64,000 nucleotides of DNA from Devosia enhydra (GCF_900119845.1 NZ_FPKU01000001.1:1087528-1151527), one strand, 5' to 3'; counted from the stretch's first letter, positions 1 to 9,695 are shown. Program-made: numbers and translations. Notes: generated by a model from the sequence alone, not told the origin.

Positions 1-796
1 TCTCGACCGACAGGGCGCCATGCCGAACGGCATTGGTGGCCAGTTCATGCAGCACGAGACTGAGAGTCAGCGCCGCCTTGGGCGAAAGCGCAACATGGGG
101 TCCGCCGATCTCGAAAGCCCGATCCTCGCGGCGAAACGGACGAAGCGTGCGCTCCATCACCTGGGCGAGGTCGGTCTCGCTCCAGTTGGCCTCGAAAACC
201 AGCGCATGCGCATCCGACAGCGCCCTGAGGCGGCTGATCAGGATGGTTTCGTAATCCTCGACGCTGTGCGCGCTCTTGGCGGTCCGGCGCGCGATCGACA
301 TCACGGTGGCCAGCGTGTTCTTCACCCGATGGCTGAGCTCTGCCACCAGCATCTGCAGCCGTTCTTCGGTACGGCGGCGTTCGATGCGCTCGCGATATTC
401 GGCCACGGCCCGCTCTACCGCAGCGGGAAGGCGAATGAGCTTTTGCTTGAGCACATAATCGGTCGCGCCGCTGGTAAAGGAGGCAATCGCCGTCTCCTCC
501 CCCAGAACCCCCGAAACGAAAATGAAGGGGGTCTCGCGCAGGCGTTCGCGCGCAAAACGCAGCGCCGAAAGCCCGTCGAAACCCGGTAGCGAATAGTCGC
601 AGAGGATGGCGTCGTATCCGCCACGCTGAAGCGCCGCCAGATAGTCCTCGCGTCCCACGACGCGATCGACTTCCGGTATCGGCGCCAGCTTGGCGAGATA
701 CTCGCAGATCAGCTCGGCATCGAATGCGCTGTCTTCGAGCAGCAGCAGACGAAGCGGCTTGGGCGTCGGCGAAGGGGCCGACATCGAGGCGGTCAT
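1..796 (-). CDS. Response regulator receiver / HWE-family histidine kinase, C-terminus beyond window
   Basis: Cytoplasmic signalling protein; 265 residues are visible and the C-terminus lies off the left edge. The receiver domain spans about residues 15-135, with the acidic pair in LLEDS and the phospho-acceptor Asp67 in ILCDYSLPG, followed by the motif GATDYVLK. A linker leads to an H-box of HWE/HisKA_2 type, ELSHRVKN with His156, and an N-box HELATNA near residue 246. The protein has no membrane segment. It starts 2 nt after the stop of the single-domain regulator and so is third in the phytochrome operon. Family knowledge says receiver-HWE proteins act as soluble phosphorelay kinases in alphaproteobacteria. 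I infer that it receives phosphate from, or answers to, the phytochrome system. Confidence 0.9.
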   Translation of the reverse strand, partial: MTASMSAPSPTPKPLRLLLLEDSAFDAELICEYLAKLAPIPEVDRVVGREDYLAALQRGGYDAILCDYSLPGFDGLSALRFARERLRETPFIFVSGVLGEETAIASFTSGATDYVLKQKLIRLPAAVERAVAEYRERIERRRTEERLQMLVAELSHRVKNTLATVMSIARRTAKSAHSVEDYETILISRLRALSDAHALVFEANWSETDLAQVMERTLRPFRREDRAFEIGGPHVALSPKAALTLSLVLHELATNAVRHGALSVE

Positions 797-798
797 GA

Positions 799-1242
799 TC
801 AGCGCAATCTCGGGGGCGGTTCGTTAAGGATGGCCCAGAACACCCCAAGATCCTGGATTGCCTCGAAAAATTCCCGGAATTCGACAGGCTTGACCACGAA
901 GGCGTTGACGCCCAGCTCATAGCTGCGCACGAGGTCGCGTTCCTCGCGCGAGGAGGTTAGCATCACGATGGGGATGTGGCGCAGGGCCGGATCCCCCTTG
1001 ACCTTCTCCAGCACCTCCAGCCCATCGATCTTGGGCAGCTTGAGGTCGAGCAGCACGACTGCCGGACTGCTGTCGGGCCGACCGGCATGTTCACCCTGTC
1101 CATAGAGGTAGTTGAGCGCGTCCTCGCCGTCGCGGACGGTGACGATCTCATTGGCCAGCTGGCACTTTTCCAGCGCCGCCAGCGTCAGCTCCAGGTCGCG
1201 CGGATTGTCCTCGACGAGAAGGATGGGCCGCAGATCAGACAT
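799..1242 (-). CDS. Single-domain response regulator of phytochrome operon (Rcp1-like)
   Basis: 147-residue stand-alone receiver with no output domain. Acidic residues are Glu11 and Asp12, the phospho-acceptor is Asp66 (VVLLDLKLP), followed by Thr96 (VMLTSS) and Lys118 (VVKPV). Start chosen at MSDLRP, because an upstream in-frame Met would place the start inside the kinase gene; the chosen start still overlaps the 3' end of bphP by 8 nt, which implies translational coupling. Receivers of this type (Rcp1 family) take the phosphoryl group from phytochrome histidine kinases, which fits the gene order kinase, receiver, receiver-HWE kinase. Identification as a receiver is firm; the partner assignment rests on context. 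Confidence 0.93.
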   Translation of the reverse strand: MSDLRPILLVEDNPRDLELTLAALEKCQLANEIVTVRDGEDALNYLYGQGEHAGRPDSSPAVVLLDLKLPKIDGLEVLEKVKGDPALRHIPIVMLTSSREERDLVRSYELGVNAFVVKPVEFREFFEAIQDLGVFWAILNEPPPRLR

Positions 1243-3439
1243 CGCTCTCTCCTTCGCCCGGCACTGGCAGGGAAAAATGAAAATGGGCACCCGCCCCGAC
1301 TTCGCCTTCGGCCCAGATGCGGCCGCCGTGTCGCTCGACGATACGGCGCGCCAGAGCCAATCCTATGCCGGTGCCTTCGAAATCCTCGGCGCGCTGCAGC
1401 CTTTGAAACACTCCGAAGAGCTTGTCCTTATAGGCCATGTCGAATCCCACGCCATTGTCTTTGACATGGTAAACGCTTTCCCCGTCACGGTCTTCGCCCC
1501 TTATGCTGATCTCCGCGCGGTCCAGCGGTCCGGTGTATTTCACCGCGTTCTCGACGAGGTTGAACCACACCTGCCTGATCAGCGTCGGGTCGCCCCACGC
1601 ATTGGGCAAAGGCCCGATCTGCCAGTCGATCTCCCGACCGGCCGTCTTGAGTTCCAGGGAATGCCGCACCTCGCGCACCAGCTTTCCCGTATCGATAGTG
1701 CGCGGCAATATGCTCACGCGGCCCACATGCGAGAAATTGAGCAGATCGTCAACGAGCTGCCCGGCGGCACGCGCCGCTTCGCCGATGCTTTCGAGATAAT
1801 GGCGGGATTTGCCGTCGAGGTTCGTCTCGCGCTCGCGCAGCAGCTCCGCATAGCCCACGATATGGCGGAAGGGCGCCCGCAGGTCGTGGGAGACCGAGTA
1901 CGAGAAGGCCTCCAGCTCCTTGTTGGACTTCTGCAGCTCTTCGGCCAGCTCGGCCACTTCCTCGGCCCGGCGCAGCACGATGCCGACGATCGCGGCCCTG
2001 AGATTTGCCGCCGCATCGCGCTCGGGATCCGTCCAGGGACGCGCGGTAAAGCGCACGAGCTCCTGCCAGGATGCAAAGGATTGTCTCGGGTGTATCCGCC
2101 CGTGCTCAGTCACTACCTTGTGCGGCTCGCCGGCCCAGCGCACCGTCCGCGTCACCTCCGGGCGGAACCAGAGCAGCCAGCTCGTATGGTAATCGGAAAT
2201 CGGCACTGCCAACACGCCGCTCGCGACATCCGCCAGCCGCTCGGCTTCGGGCCAGATCAAGGGCAGGCTCGCGGTATCCCAGGGCAGCCCGTCGGCAATC
2301 GTCGCGAGCTGCGAAACGATCCAGCTCACATCGTCTGGCTCGGGCGTTGCACCGATGAGGATGGGCGCTTCGCCATCGACGATGATCGCCGCGCCGGTCG
2401 CGTCGACCAGTTCCAGTAGCGCCTCGGGCATGGCTTCGAGCCCGCGCGTCCACTGGCCCGAGCTGGTCATCGAGGCCAGAAGGTGCGAGTGGAGCTGCCC
2501 GAGCGCAAGGCGACGCGCAGCATCCGCGCCGCGAAGGCGAGCCGCGATCTCGGACGCCACCAGCTGCACCGAAAAATCGCAGAGACCGCGCATCTGCAAC
2601 GACACCAGATGCGGCTGGGCGCTATGGCAGGCCACGAGGCCCCACAGCACCCCATCCACCATGATCGAGACGGACATGGAGGCCAGCGTCCCCATGTTGC
2701 GCATATACTCAAGATGCACAGGCGAAACGCTGCGCAGCACCGAATGGCTCAGATCGAGCCCCGGGCCGACGCGCGGACCGAGGGATTCGATCGGCACCGG
2801 AGCATAGCCCGCGTTCGGGATGATCCGCGTCCGGTTGAGAGCGTAAAGCTGCCGGGCCTGCGCCGGAATATCGGAGGCCGGAAACCTGAGCCCGAGATAG
2901 CTCGGCAGCCGGCCATTGCCATCCTCGCCTTCGACCAGCCCATTCCAGTCCGCATCGAACTGGTAGACCAGCGCACGATCAAACCCCGTCAGCGAGCGGA
3001 TGAAACGCGCCGTGTGTGCGAGCAGTGCCGGAATATCGGGTGCGCCTGTCAGGTCTTCGGCAAAGCGCCGGACACGCGGAAACAACAGCTCCAGCGGTTC
3101 GCGGCCCTCGGCGGGTGCGGCCTCGAATTCGAGGATAAGGAGATCGCCGCTGCGATGAGCAACACTCTGCAGCACGCGGCCGGCGAGGCTGCCCTGCCAT
3201 TCGCTCGACGGCAAGTCACCGGCGAGCCAGCGGCCGAGTACCCCGACCAGAGGCGCGGCCTCCGGAAGCGCCCTGAGATCGAGCGCCATGGGACCCAGCC
3301 AGTCCATCGCAGTCCTGCTCGCGCCGATCACCTTGAGCGATGCCGGATCGAGCACGAGAAGCGCGCCATGCGGCTGTATCGCGCCGGGCCGATGGATGGG
3401 CTCGCGCGCACAGGCGTCCAGATCAGTCATTGCACTCAT
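1235..3439 (-). CDS. bphP: Bacteriophytochrome sensor histidine kinase
   Basis: Red/far-red photoreceptor kinase of about 734 residues. The PAS domain carries the biliverdin-attachment Cys10 in the signature CAREPIHRPGAIQPHG. The GAF domain has PASDIP at 187-192 (Asp190) and SPVHLEYMRNMG at 239-250 with the pocket histidine. The PHY tongue has the PRxSF motif (PRQSF, 451-455). A HisKA domain follows (SHDLRAP, His518), then a HATPase with DNGVGFD and GTGIGLA. All residues needed for chromophore binding and kinase activity appear present. The Met at 3439 has GGAA five to eight bases upstream; Mets at 3448 and 3430 are alternatives. A weak sigma70-like promoter may lie about 60-110 nt upstream. 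It leads a three-gene signalling operon. Confidence 0.96.
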   Translation of the reverse strand: MSAMTDLDACAREPIHRPGAIQPHGALLVLDPASLKVIGASRTAMDWLGPMALDLRALPEAAPLVGVLGRWLAGDLPSSEWQGSLAGRVLQSVAHRSGDLLILEFEAAPAEGREPLELLFPRVRRFAEDLTGAPDIPALLAHTARFIRSLTGFDRALVYQFDADWNGLVEGEDGNGRLPSYLGLRFPASDIPAQARQLYALNRTRIIPNAGYAPVPIESLGPRVGPGLDLSHSVLRSVSPVHLEYMRNMGTLASMSVSIMVDGVLWGLVACHSAQPHLVSLQMRGLCDFSVQLVASEIAARLRGADAARRLALGQLHSHLLASMTSSGQWTRGLEAMPEALLELVDATGAAIIVDGEAPILIGATPEPDDVSWIVSQLATIADGLPWDTASLPLIWPEAERLADVASGVLAVPISDYHTSWLLWFRPEVTRTVRWAGEPHKVVTEHGRIHPRQSFASWQELVRFTARPWTDPERDAAANLRAAIVGIVLRRAEEVAELAEELQKSNKELEAFSYSVSHDLRAPFRHIVGYAELLRERETNLDGKSRHYLESIGEAARAAGQLVDDLLNFSHVGRVSILPRTIDTGKLVREVRHSLELKTAGREIDWQIGPLPNAWGDPTLIRQVWFNLVENAVKYTGPLDRAEISIRGEDRDGESVYHVKDNGVGFDMAYKDKLFGVFQRLQRAEDFEGTGIGLALARRIVERHGGRIWAEGEVGAGAHFHFSLPVPGEGESDV

Positions 3440-3642
3440 AGGTTCCATGCCCGCTTCGTCGGATCGGCACGCGCCATATGGCTGGCCTCCGCCATCCTCG
3501 CTTCTGGGGCTGACGAACGTTGCTGTTCTACAACACCGACAGGCGTCTGTAACCCCAGCCCAGCGCCCTCCTGCGACGATGGCGGCATGCTCTGCTAAAG
3601 CCGGAATGCGCAGGGCCGCACTGACGTTGCAGGCCCTTCGGC

Positions 3643-3894
3643 TCAATCCCTGCGCGGGGCCCACTCCATCCGCATGTAGACGCCCCCTGCCCTCAGTTCG
3701 TCCAGCATCTGGGCGATGCGCTTGTCGCGCGTCTCAGTTCGTTTGGCCCTGCCGATCCAGCCCAGATAGTCATTGCGCTGATAGGCAGGCCTTGCCTCGT
3801 AGCGAGATCGCAAACCTTCGCCCTCAAGCAACCGCGCGATATCCTCGGGCATTTCATTGATGGCCCGGGTGAGACGGGCACTATCGACAGTCAT
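3643..3894 (-). CDS. YdeI/OmpD-associated (OmdA) family small protein
   Basis: 83-residue cytoplasmic protein. It matches the C-terminal OmdA/YdeI domain pattern: an N-terminal PEDI, a central Tyr-Leu-x-Trp-Ile, and AKRTETRDKRI, which corresponds to the family signature of a TR..RI helix. The family is loosely tied to bacteriocin protection and OmpD, but its molecular function is not established. Start chosen at the Met preceded by a strong GGAGG 8 nt upstream. It is divergently oriented from the VOC gene beginning at 3968, so the roughly 70-nt gap must hold both promoters. Confidence 0.8.
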   Translation of the reverse strand: MTVDSARLTRAINEMPEDIARLLEGEGLRSRYEARPAYQRNDYLGWIGRAKRTETRDKRIAQMLDELRAGGVYMRMEWAPRRD

Positions 3895-3967
3895 GCAGGC
3901 ACCTCCGGAACGCAACAGGAACATCCTGACAGCGCCGGAGCGTTACGGCAATCCGGGAGAGATCTTT

Positions 3968-4360
3968 TTGCGCGCCCTCGTCACCATCATCAGCCTCGCT
4001 GTAGCCGATCTCGAACGATCGCTGGCGTTTTACCGCGACGGCATGGGTCTTCCGACAACCGGCATCGCGGCGCCCGAGCACGGAGGCGACCATATCGCCT
4101 TTGCGTTCGATGGCGGGGTATCGCTCGTGCTCTACGATCGCCGCAAGCTGGCAGAACTGGGGAGCTCCGGGGCGACAGGCGGCACCATTCTGACCCAACC
4201 GGTCGAGCAGCGCGAGGATGTGGACGCCGTGCTGGCCCAGGCCCATGCTGCAGGCGGACGCCGGCTCGGTCCGCCCCGGTCCGAAAGCTGGGGTTATTCG
4301 GGCTATTTCGCCGACCCGGACGGTCATATCTGGGAGATCGTCTGGCTTGCCGAACAATAG
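3968..4360 (+). CDS. VOC-family (glyoxalase/bleomycin-resistance fold) protein
   Basis: About 130 residues, the usual length of a one-unit VOC protein with two beta-alpha-beta-beta-beta modules. Visible features are the opening strand LVTIISLAVADLERSLAFYRDG, a central region with HIAFAFDGG, and the closing WGYSGYFADPDGHIWEIVW, typical of glyoxalase/dioxygenase superfamily members. The substrate cannot be told from sequence. A TTG start at 3968 is preferred because GGGAGAGA lies just before it; an upstream ATG at 3857 would run into the opposite gene. The next gene on the same strand is an SDR 48 nt downstream, possibly co-transcribed. Confidence 0.82.
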   Translation: MRALVTIISLAVADLERSLAFYRDGMGLPTTGIAAPEHGGDHIAFAFDGGVSLVLYDRRKLAELGSSGATGGTILTQPVEQREDVDAVLAQAHAAGGRRLGPPRSESWGYSGYFADPDGHIWEIVWLAEQ

Positions 4361-4408
4361 GCCGGACCAGACGACCGCGACCATACACCCAAACTAAGGA
4401 GGCCGAGC

Positions 4409-5260
4409 ATGGATAGAAAAATCTGCGTCGTCACCGGCGCGACCAATGGCGTCGGGCTCGAAACGGCCCGGGCTCTGGCCAATCGCGGGGCCACCGTCGC
4501 CGTACTCGGGCGCAATGGGCAGAAGGGCGCGGAAACGCTGGCATCGCTCCGCAAGACGGCGCGCCATCCCGATGCCCTGCGCTTTTTCCAGGCCGACCTT
4601 GCTGACCTTTCGCAGGTGCGGCGCCTTGGGAGCGAATTGGGGCAGGCCTATCCCCGCATCGATGTGCTGATCAACAATGCCGGGCTCATCAATGCGCGGC
4701 GCCGCGTGACCGTCGATGGCTTCGAGGAGACCTTCGCGGTCAACCACCTCGCCCATTTCCTGCTGACCGGCCTGCTGCTCGAGCCCCTCCGCGCCGCCCC
4801 TGCTGCGCGCATCGTCAATCTCTCGTCCAACGCCCATCTCGCCGGTCGGCTCGATCTCGACGATCTTAATCGCGAGCATCGCCGCTACTCGACCTTCGGG
4901 GCCTATGGCGATTCAAAGCTCGCCAACCTTTATTTCACCTACGAGCTGGCCCGGAGGCTGTCCGGCACACCGATCACGGTGAACGCCGTGCATCCGGGCG
5001 CCGTGGCGAGCGGCTTTTCCCTCAACAATGGCGGTGTGGCGAGTTTTGTCATGGGGCTCGTCCGCCCCTTCTTCCTTTCGTCGGAAAAAGGCGCGCTCAC
5101 CTCGATCCATGTTGCATCGGCGCCAGAACTCGCCGGCGTCACGGGGCGCTATTTCTACAAAAGCCGCGAAAAGCAGAGCTCGAAGCTCTCGCACGACACA
5201 GCCATCGCCCAGCGCCTCTGGGCTCTGAGCGAGACCATGACGGGCATACGCTATCCCTGA
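4409..5260 (+). CDS. SDR-family oxidoreductase (retinol-dehydrogenase-like)
   Basis: 283-residue short-chain dehydrogenase, cytosolic. The Rossmann glycine motif TGATNGVG is near residues 9-16, the NNAG motif near 88, and the catalytic Ser plus Tyr-Gly-Asp-Ser-Lys follow. The ending, with a conserved FFxSSEKGA block and a YF-Y-S patch, resembles the retinol dehydrogenase/WWOX-like branch of classical SDRs. The substrate is unknown. A clear AAGGAGG precedes the ATG. The 3' end converges on cysNC with only 17 nt between the stop codons. Confidence 0.9.
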   Translation: MDRKICVVTGATNGVGLETARALANRGATVAVLGRNGQKGAETLASLRKTARHPDALRFFQADLADLSQVRRLGSELGQAYPRIDVLINNAGLINARRRVTVDGFEETFAVNHLAHFLLTGLLLEPLRAAPAARIVNLSSNAHLAGRLDLDDLNREHRRYSTFGAYGDSKLANLYFTYELARRLSGTPITVNAVHPGAVASGFSLNNGGVASFVMGLVRPFFLSSEKGALTSIHVASAPELAGVTGRYFYKSREKQSSKLSHDTAIAQRLWALSETMTGIRYP

Positions 5261-5279
5261 GGCGGGTTTCAGCCTGCCT
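5260..5279. terminator. Possible short bidirectional terminator between convergent genes
   Basis: A 7-bp stem (5260-5266 with 5273-5279, one G-T pair) and a 6-nt loop occupy the gap between the SDR stop and the cysNC stop and overlap both. There is no long T-run on either strand, so termination strength is uncertain. Confidence 0.3.
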
Positions 5280-7164
5280 AGGGAAAGAGTTGTCCGAACA
5301 ATTCGTCGGCCAGCGCCGGGGGCTGCGCCACCGCACCATGCAGAACGAGGTCCGGCGCCTCGGGCGGCTCGAAGGGGCTGTCGATGCCGGTGAAATTCCT
5401 GATCTCCCCGCGCCGTGCCTTGGCATAGAGCCCCTTGGGATCGCGCGCCTCGCAGACCTCGAGCGGGGTATCGACATAGACCTCCGTAAAGCGGATATCG
5501 CCGGCAATCTCGCGCGCCAGCCGCCTCTCGTTGCGGAAGGGCGAGATGAACGAGACGAGCACGATCAGCCCAGCATCGGCCATCAGCCGCGCCACTTCTG
5601 CGACGCGACGGATGTTTTCCACCCGCGCTTCCTCAGTGAAGCCGAGGTTCTTGTTGAGCCCGTGGCGGACGTTGTCGCCATCGAGGATATAGGCGTGCCG
5701 GCCCTCGGCGGTCAGGCGCTTTTCCACCAGATTGGCGATGCTCGACTTGCCCGAGCCCGAAAGCCCGGTGAACCAGACGATCGCGGGTTGCTGCCCCTTG
5801 AGCCGCGCCCGCACCGCCCGGTTCACATCGAAGCTCTGGTAGGAGAGGTTCTGCGCCCGCCGCAGCCCGAAATCGATGGTGCCGGCACCGAGCGTCGCAT
5901 TGGTCAGCCGGTCGATCAGGATGAAGGCGCCCGTCCGCGCATTCTCGGCATAGGGGTCGAACACCAGTGGCCTGTCGGTAGCAATCGTGACGGTGCCCAC
6001 CTCGTTGAGCCCTAACCGCTTGGCGGCGCTCTGTTCGAGGGTGTTGACGTTGGTGCGGAATTTCAGATCGGTCAGCGAGGCCGGCACGATCTGGTTGCCC
6101 ACCCGGAGCAGGTAGGAGCGGCCGGGGATCGCCGGCTCGTCGGCCATCCACACCACGCGCGCCTGGAACTGCGTCGAGACGTCCGGCGTCTCGCCCGGAT
6201 GCACGAGCACATCGCCGCGCGACACGTCGATCTCGCGGTCGAGCACCAGCGTCACCGCCTGCCCGGCCACCGCCTCCGACAGATCGCCGTCCATGGTGAC
6301 GATCCGCGCGATACGCGCCGGCTTGCGCGACGCCGCCACCAGCACCTCGTCGCCGACGCGCACCAGGCCCGAGGCCAGCGTGCCCGAGAAACCGCGGAAA
6401 TCGAGATCGGGCCGGTTCACCCACTGAACCGGGAACCGGAAGGGCCGCGCGCTCTCGTCTTCCGTCACATCGAGCGCTTCGAGATAGGGCACGAGCTGGG
6501 CGCCACGATGCCACGCCGTATTCCCGCTCGGGGTCAGGATGTTGTCGCCGTTGAGCGCCGAGACCGGGATCGCCTCCAGGCTCGCAAACCCGAGTGGCGC
6601 GGCAAAGGCGCGATATTCCGCCTCGATCTGCCGGAACACGTCTTCGGAATAGTCCACGAGGTCGATCTTGTTGACCACCAGTACCACATGCTTCACCCCG
6701 ATCAGCGAGAGGATGAAACTGTGCCGCCGCGTCTGGGTCAGAAGCCCCTTGCGCGCGTCCACCAGCAGCAGGGCGACATCGGCGTTCGACGCACCGGTCG
6801 CCATGTTGCGGGTATACTGCTCATGGCCCGGCGTATCGGCCATGATGAACTTGCGCCGCGCGGTCGAAAAGAACCGGTAGGCGACGTCGATGGTAATGCC
6901 CTGCTCGCGCTCGGCGACGAGCCCATCCACCAGCAACGAAAAGTCGATGCCCTCGGCGCCGGTCGTTCGATTCCGGCTCTCGGCCTTGAGGCTCGCGAGC
7001 TGGTCATCGAGGATGAGCTGGCTGTCATAGAGCAACCGTCCGATCAGCGTCGACTTGCCGTCATCCACGCTGCCGCAGGTCAGGACGCGCAACAGCCCCT
7101 TGCCGGTCTGTTCGGCGAGCCAGTTTTCGAGCGCGAGCGCCGAGGAGTCTTGTGCCCGCAGCAT
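5278..7164 (-). CDS. cysNC: Sulfate adenylyltransferase large subunit fused to adenylylsulfate kinase
   Basis: 628-residue bifunctional enzyme of assimilatory sulfate activation. The N-terminal CysN part is an EF-Tu-like GTPase with P-loop GSVDDGKST (31-39), DTPGH and NKID motifs; it drives APS synthesis with CysD. The C-terminal APS kinase domain begins near residue 467 with P-loop GLSGSGKSS and converts APS to PAPS. This NodQ/CysNC fusion is common in rhizobia and relatives. The ATG overlaps the cysD stop by one nucleotide (TGATG), which implies translational coupling. No frameshift or missing motif is seen. Confidence 0.97.
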   Translation of the reverse strand: MLRAQDSSALALENWLAEQTGKGLLRVLTCGSVDDGKSTLIGRLLYDSQLILDDQLASLKAESRNRTTGAEGIDFSLLVDGLVAEREQGITIDVAYRFFSTARRKFIMADTPGHEQYTRNMATGASNADVALLLVDARKGLLTQTRRHSFILSLIGVKHVVLVVNKIDLVDYSEDVFRQIEAEYRAFAAPLGFASLEAIPVSALNGDNILTPSGNTAWHRGAQLVPYLEALDVTEDESARPFRFPVQWVNRPDLDFRGFSGTLASGLVRVGDEVLVAASRKPARIARIVTMDGDLSEAVAGQAVTLVLDREIDVSRGDVLVHPGETPDVSTQFQARVVWMADEPAIPGRSYLLRVGNQIVPASLTDLKFRTNVNTLEQSAAKRLGLNEVGTVTIATDRPLVFDPYAENARTGAFILIDRLTNATLGAGTIDFGLRRAQNLSYQSFDVNRAVRARLKGQQPAIVWFTGLSGSGKSSIANLVEKRLTAEGRHAYILDGDNVRHGLNKNLGFTEEARVENIRRVAEVARLMADAGLIVLVSFISPFRNERRLAREIAGDIRFTEVYVDTPLEVCEARDPKGLYAKARRGEIRNFTGIDSPFEPPEAPDLVLHGAVAQPPALADELFGQLFP

Positions 7165-8078
7165 CAGAAATACCCTTCCTGCTTCTTTTTTTCCATCGAG
7201 CCCTGCTGGTCGGAATCGATGAGCCGCCCTTCGCGCTCCGAGGTGCGCGAGGCCTGCATTTCCATGATGATGGCGGGCAGGTCGGCCGCGTCCGAGCGGA
7301 TCGCGCCCGTCAGCGGATAGCAGCCGAGCGTGCGGAACCGCACCACCTCCTCGCGCGGCGTCTCGCCCGGTTGCAGCGGCAGGCGCGCGTCATCCACCAT
7401 GATCAGCGTGCCCTGCCGCTCCACCACGGGCCGGGCCTTGGCGAAATAGAGCGGCACGATGGGGATGTCTTCCTGGTAAATGTAGGTCCAGATATCGAGC
7501 TCGGTCCAGTTCGAGAGCGGAAACACCCGCAGGCTCTCGCCCGGCGCCAGTCGCGTGTTGAACAGCCGCCAGAGTTCGGGCCGCTGGTTCTTGGGGTCCC
7601 ATGCATGGGATGCGTTGCGGTGCGAAAAGATGCGCTCCTTGGCACGGCTCTTTTCCTCGTCGCGCCGCGCTCCGCCGATCGCCGCATCGTATCGGCCCGC
7701 GTTCAGCGCCTGGCGCAGCGCCTGGGTCTTCATGATGTCGGTGTAGCGCGCCGAGCCATGGTCGAACGGATTGACGTTGGCCGCCCGTCCTTCCTCATTG
7801 GTGTGCACCAGCAGCTCGAAGCCATGCTGCTCGGCCATCGCGCTACGGAACGCGATCATCTCGCGGAATTTCCACGTCGTATCGACATGGAGAAGCGGAA
7901 AGGGGATGCGGCTGGGGAAAAACGCCTTGCGCGCCAGATGCAGCAGCACGCTCGAATCCTTGCCGATCGAATAAAGCATCACTGGCCGCTCGAACGCCGC
8001 TGCCACCTCGCGAAAGATTTCGATGCTCTCGGCTTCGAGCATCTGCAGATGAGTAAGCCGGGTGGCGCCTTGAGGCAT
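7164..8078 (-). CDS. cysD: Sulfate adenylyltransferase small subunit
   Basis: 304 residues, the normal length for CysD, an ATP pyrophosphatase-type enzyme that makes APS from ATP and sulfate together with CysN. The PP-loop is visible as [12 protein letters not shown] near residues 40-51. The C-terminal half holds the conserved [13 protein letters not shown] stretch. Start chosen at [11 protein letters not shown] because the family begins just before the THLxxLEAESI helix; upstream in-frame codons would extend into the promoter. It heads the cysD-cysNC operon and is divergent from the photolyase gene across about 200 nt. Confidence 0.96.
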   Translation of the reverse strand: MPQGATRLTHLQMLEAESIEIFREVAAAFERPVMLYSIGKDSSVLLHLARKAFFPSRIPFPLLHVDTTWKFREMIAFRSAMAEQHGFELLVHTNEEGRAANVNPFDHGSARYTDIMKTQALRQALNAGRYDAAIGGARRDEEKSRAKERIFSHRNASHAWDPKNQRPELWRLFNTRLAPGESLRVFPLSNWTELDIWTYIYQEDIPIVPLYFAKARPVVERQGTLIMVDDARLPLQPGETPREEVVRFRTLGCYPLTGAIRSDAADLPAIIMEMQASRTSEREGRLIDSDQQGSMEKKKQEGYF

Positions 8079-8279
8079 GGGTAGAGGATCCGGAACGCGA
8101 GAATTGACCGGCAGATAACGCCCGCAACCGCCCCGCAGCAAGCCAGGCGGCATACGCTAGGGCGTGAACCATCACCCCCCTTTGCGCGTATTCCACCCCG
8201 CGTGGTCGCACCGGGCCGTTGACGGGTCGATCGCCAGCATTCCGGGCCACCGGGCCGGCCGAAGAAGGAAAAGTTTTTT

Positions 8280-9695
8280 ATGCCCTCCGCCGCCCTCGTC
8301 TGGTTCCGCACTGATCTGCGCCTCGCCGACAACCCCGCCCTCGCCGCAGCCCTCAGGCAGGAGGGCGATGCAACGGCCCTCTTCATCCACGAGACCGATC
8401 CGGCCCTGCGCCCGATCGGGGCCGCCGCGCGCTGGTGGCAGCACCATGCGCTCGAGCGCCTCGGCCGCGACCTCGCGGAAATCGGCATCTCCCTGCGGGT
8501 CAAAACCGGCCATGCGCAGGCCGTCATCGAGGCGGTCGTGAAGGATGCCGGCATCACCCACGCCTTCTGGAACCGCCGCTACGCCCCCGCCGAATGCGAC
8601 CATGACGCGGCGATCAAGCAGGCGCTGAAGCAGGCAGGCGTCGAGACCCAGTCCTTCAACAGCCACCTGCTCGTCGAGCCCTTCGATATCGCCACCGGCG
8701 CAGGCACCCCCTATGGCGTCTTCTCGCCCTTCTGGAAGGCACTGCGCCAGCGCGACAATCCAAGCCCCGCCCGGCGCCCCGCCTCGCATCGCAAGGCGAT
8801 CCCCGTCCCGAAGGCGGGCTTTGATACAGATTATGCCGAGCCCCATTGGGCCGGCAAATTCCACGACCATTGGCGGGTGGGAGAAGCCGCTGCCCTCGAC
8901 GTGCTGGACAGGTTCCTAAACGAGCGCCTCAAGGACTATCCCGAAGGCCGAGACATTCCGGGCAAGGATATCACCTCGCAACTCTCGCCGTATCTGAGGC
9001 ACGGCGAGATCGGCCCGCGCCAGATCTGGCACCGCACTCTCGCCTTTGCCGAAGCCCACCCCGCGCTCGCTGGCCAGGCCGAGAAATTCCTCTCCGAAGT
9101 CGGCTGGCGCGAATTCTCCTATCACCTCCTGCATCACCGGCCCGACATTGCGCGCAAGCCGATGCAGGAAAAATACGCCCGCCTCGCCTGGCGCGACGCG
9201 CCCGCAGCGCTCGAGGACTGGCGACGCGGCCGCACCGGCATACCCATCGTCGACGCCGGCATGCGGCAATTGTGGGAAACCGGCTGGATGCATAACCGCG
9301 TCCGCATGCTCGTGGCATCGCTTCTCGCCAAGAACCTCCTCATCGACTGGCGCGAGGGCGAGGCCTGGTTCTGGGATACGCTGGTGGATGCAGATATCGC
9401 AAACAATCCGGCGAGCTGGCAATGGGTGGCCGGCAGCGGCGCCGATGCCGCGCCCTATTTCCGCATCTTCAATCCGGTGACGCAGGGCGAGCGCCATGAT
9501 CCCGCCGGCGACTATGTGCGCAAATGGGTGCCGGAGCTCGCAGGCCTGCCCGACCAGTGGATCCATAAGCCTGCCGACGGACCGACTGATGTCCTGCGCA
9601 AAGCCGGCGTCACCATCGGAAAGACCTATCCGGGCCCGATCGTCGATCTCGGCACCAGCCGGCAGCGCGCTCTCGATGCCTTGAAGGCACTCTGA
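8280..9695 (+). CDS. phrB: Deoxyribodipyrimidine photolyase (cryptochrome/photolyase family)
   Basis: 471-residue light-driven repair enzyme for UV-induced cyclobutane dimers. The N-terminal antenna domain begins with VWFRTDLRLADNPAL. The C-terminal FAD domain has WREFSYHLLHH, then TGIPIVDAGMRQL and GWMHNRVRM, and ends with the WQWVAGSGADAAPYFRIFNP signature that lines the FAD and lesion pocket. These match class I CPD photolyases; I cannot tell the antenna cofactor. Start supported by GAAGGAAAAG upstream of the ATG. It stands alone between cysD and cysK. Confidence 0.95.
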   Translation: MPSAALVWFRTDLRLADNPALAAALRQEGDATALFIHETDPALRPIGAAARWWQHHALERLGRDLAEIGISLRVKTGHAQAVIEAVVKDAGITHAFWNRRYAPAECDHDAAIKQALKQAGVETQSFNSHLLVEPFDIATGAGTPYGVFSPFWKALRQRDNPSPARRPASHRKAIPVPKAGFDTDYAEPHWAGKFHDHWRVGEAAALDVLDRFLNERLKDYPEGRDIPGKDITSQLSPYLRHGEIGPRQIWHRTLAFAEAHPALAGQAEKFLSEVGWREFSYHLLHHRPDIARKPMQEKYARLAWRDAPAALEDWRRGRTGIPIVDAGMRQLWETGWMHNRVRMLVASLLAKNLLIDWREGEAWFWDTLVDADIANNPASWQWVAGSGADAAPYFRIFNPVTQGERHDPAGDYVRKWVPELAGLPDQWIHKPADGPTDVLRKAGVTIGKTYPGPIVDLGTSRQRALDALKAL

